Shown in pieces: positions 4,120-5,098 of a stretch of DNA of 5,098 nt. The notes below the pieces were generated by a model. The model searched no databases and was not told the DNA's origin. It was given only the letters and a program-made list of their open reading frames with translations. The position numbers and the translations under genes were made by a program. Every line of letters starts with the position of its first letter. Position 1 is the first letter of the stretch. Origin of the DNA: PALSA-1355 sp035496575 (GTDB lineage: Bacteria; Planctomycetota; Planctomycetia; Pirellulales; PALSA-1355); contig DATJEN010000080.1 of the NCBI GenBank assembly GCA_035496575.1, forward strand, positions 1 through 5,098. The letters run 5' to 3'.

Positions 4120-4493
4120 CGACTTCCTTTTCTACCTTTCATCGCGCGATAGGCCATGTAGCCGCCGCCAGCGCCACCAGCCACGGCCATCGTCAAACGC
4201 TTGGCAGCTTCGGCGCGATCGGCGGACCACAGCGAGCGAGCCTTATACCCGTTGCGTGCCGCTCCCATCAAGAGCAAGCCCGCGCCCGCTCCCCATCCGC
4301 CGCCCACAAGCCAACCGGTGATTGCGCCCGCGCCTGCCATCAAAATCGCAACACCGGCGCCCGTGCGTGCGCTCGGATCGATCGGCGCGGGCAATGGGGC
4401 AGCGGCCGGCTGCACGATCGGCTCAGTCGTCTCGGTAGCGGATTCTTCTCCGACCGCGGTCGAGTCGGCGATCTCATCGTAGTTAGGGAACAC
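4116..4493 (-). CDS. Glycine-rich small membrane protein (125 aa)
   Basis: A 125-residue protein. The N-terminal 45 residues are acidic and then Pro/Ala-rich and probably exposed. Residues about 45-79 are a Gly/Ala-rich hydrophobic stretch with GxxxG-like spacing (AGAGAITGW, GGGWGAGAG) that could form a membrane hairpin. A second glycine-rich segment at about 101-117 is followed by a basic tail (KGRKGSR). Such glycine-zipper proteins occur as virion membrane or pore proteins and in cell-envelope proteins; the exact role is unknown. It starts at GTG without a clear Shine-Dalgarno and is the first gene of the minus-strand cluster. Its TGA overlaps the next ATG. Confidence 0.72.
   Translation of the reverse strand: MFPNYDEIADSTAVGEESATETTEPIVQPAAAPLPAPIDPSARTGAGVAILMAGAGAITGWLVGGGWGAGAGLLLMGAARNGYKARSLWSADRAEAAKRLTMAVAGGAGGGYMAYRAMKGRKGSR
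4123..4129 (-). promoter_or_regulatory. Shine-Dalgarno of the 266-aa gene
   Basis: On the minus strand this reads AAGGAAG, with the AAGGA core 5 nt from the ATG at 4119. It lies inside the end of the glycine-rich gene and is the strongest ribosome-binding site in the cluster, in keeping with a highly made protein. Confidence 0.7.
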
Positions 4494-4583
4494 GGCTCGG
4501 CTGCTAGGGTAGCGGTCCCCACACCGATCGCCAAAAAGTCGTCGTTTGCTTGTCCCAGCGGGCCGATCATTCTAGGTTCGGCT
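4494..4583. promoter_or_regulatory. Divergent intergenic region
   Basis: These 90 nt separate the minus-strand cluster from the plus-strand transglycosylase gene and are the natural place for both promoters. No strong consensus promoter is visible. A weak sigma70-like pair on the minus strand is listed separately. CCGATC occurs twice (4524-4529 and 4563-4568) as a short direct repeat. Confidence 0.5.
4506..4534 (-). promoter_or_regulatory. Weak candidate promoter for the minus-strand cluster
   Basis: Read on the minus strand: TTGGCG (4534-4529), a 17-nt spacer, then TACCCT (4511-4506), about 12 nt before the GTG at 4493. Matches to TTGACA and TATAAT are 4 of 6 and 3 of 6. The start point would fall almost at the GTG, giving a nearly leaderless message, consistent with the missing Shine-Dalgarno. 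This is weak evidence. Confidence 0.2.
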
Positions 4584-5098
4584 ATGACCTTCTTCGAAAT
4601 CCTGCTGTCCGCTCTATTGGTCTTGCCCCGATTCTCCCTGGATACCGAGAGCCCTGCCGAGCGCATCGCACGCATGGGCCAGATTGCCCAGGTGATCGAC
4701 GACGCCACGGCGCGGGCGACCTGCGCCGGGTCGTATGCAAGCGCCGAATGCCGTCCGGTGTGGCTCGGATCGCGTCGCCAGCTCGGCGCCGCGCTCATCG
4801 CCCTGGGATGGCACGAGAGCAAGTTTGCCCAGGCCATAGGGGAAGGGCACTGCGAGACGTTGCCGGTAGGAATGCGCTGCGACCGAGGTCGTGCGCGCGG
4901 TTATTTTCAGTTGTGGAAGGTTGCGTGCCCGGTGGCATGGCAAAAGGAGCACGGTAGCGCTGCCGAGCTCCGTGAGAGTTCCTGGTGCGCCGCGCGGCTA
5001 CTGTCGAGCGCTTACCGCTTCTGCTCTGCCGATATCCCGGCCGATCCCTGGGCGCGCGCCTTTGGCCGCTATGCCGGCCGCACCTGCGCCTGGGCGGG
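4584..5098 (+). CDS. Lytic transglycosylase/lysozyme-like protein, 3' truncated by window
   Basis: The reading frame is open from the ATG at 4584 to the window end (171 complete codons) with no stop. Residues 1-19 are a short hydrophobic segment (FFEILLSALLVLP), a signal or anchor without the usual basic start. LGWHESKFA (74-82) matches the lysozyme-fold catalytic motif with Glu78. CDRGRARGYFQLW (99-111) matches the substrate-binding GxxQ-type motif of SLT/goose-lysozyme-like enzymes. The enzyme would cleave the glycan strands of peptidoglycan, acting in the periplasm or on the virion during entry or lysis. Eight cysteines (47, 56, 90, 99, 115, 135, 147, 168) suggest disulfides and an oxidising location. 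A weak TAGG lies about 8 nt before the ATG. It is transcribed away from the minus-strand cluster. Confidence 0.8.
   Translation, partial: MTFFEILLSALLVLPRFSLDTESPAERIARMGQIAQVIDDATARATCAGSYASAECRPVWLGSRRQLGAALIALGWHESKFAQAIGEGHCETLPVGMRCDRGRARGYFQLWKVACPVAWQKEHGSAAELRESSWCAARLLSSAYRFCSADIPADPWARAFGRYAGRTCAWA

Noticed and set aside
4550..4957. Plus-strand frame of 135 codons and the minus-strand frames at 4340-4952
   Set aside because: They are out of frame with the transglycosylase, whose HES and GYFQL motifs and open frame to the window end mark it as the real gene.

Overview
This 5.1-kb window is GC-rich and compactly coded. It looks like part of a bacteriophage, prophage or phage-like element of a high-GC bacterium, probably Gram-negative. 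The reasons are a tight one-strand cassette of small, mostly unrecognisable genes with ATGA overlaps, three GTG starts, a glycosyltransferase, several small membrane or coiled-coil proteins, and a divergent lysozyme-like muramidase with an export signal. No terminase, portal, integrase or tail gene is visible, so the element type is inferred.

Layout. Positions 1-589 hold no credible gene. They contain the most striking feature, a regular array of at least eleven short hairpins (100-569) starting about every 45 nt. Every hairpin has the plan G-[6-8 bp stem, usually CTC...GAG]-A-C. The stem sequence changes from copy to copy but pairing is kept, and the flanking G and AC are invariant. This looks like selection on a folded RNA or single-stranded DNA rather than on sequence. 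I do not recognise the family. A degenerate twelfth copy may lie at 58-95.

Positions 590-4493 are one minus-strand gene cluster, read from right to left: a glycine-rich membrane protein (4493-4116), a 266-aa beta-rich protein that may be a virion component (4119-3319), a GT-A family 2-like glycosyltransferase (3315-2575), a membrane-anchored coiled-coil protein (2539-2129), a 68-aa helical protein (2150-1944), a CxC/CxxC zinc-ribbon-like protein (1930-1523), a 67-aa protein (1526-1323), another 68-aa helical protein (1322-1116) and an HExxH metallopeptidase-like protein (1108-590). Most junctions overlap or nearly touch, which implies one polycistronic message with translational coupling. The message runs toward the hairpin array, and I see no U-tailed terminator at its end.

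Positions 4494-4583 are a short divergent intergenic region. At 4584 a plus-strand gene begins and runs off the window. It has an N-terminal hydrophobic segment, a catalytic-type Glu in a HES motif, a GYFQL motif and eight cysteines, which fits a secreted or virion-associated lytic transglycosylase/lysozyme.

Working model (inference): a phage structural/lysis-side cluster, perhaps of a membrane-containing virus given the number of small membrane proteins next to a transglycosylase. It is bordered by an undescribed tandem-hairpin locus that could act as a noncoding RNA, a protein-binding array, or a packaging/replication site.
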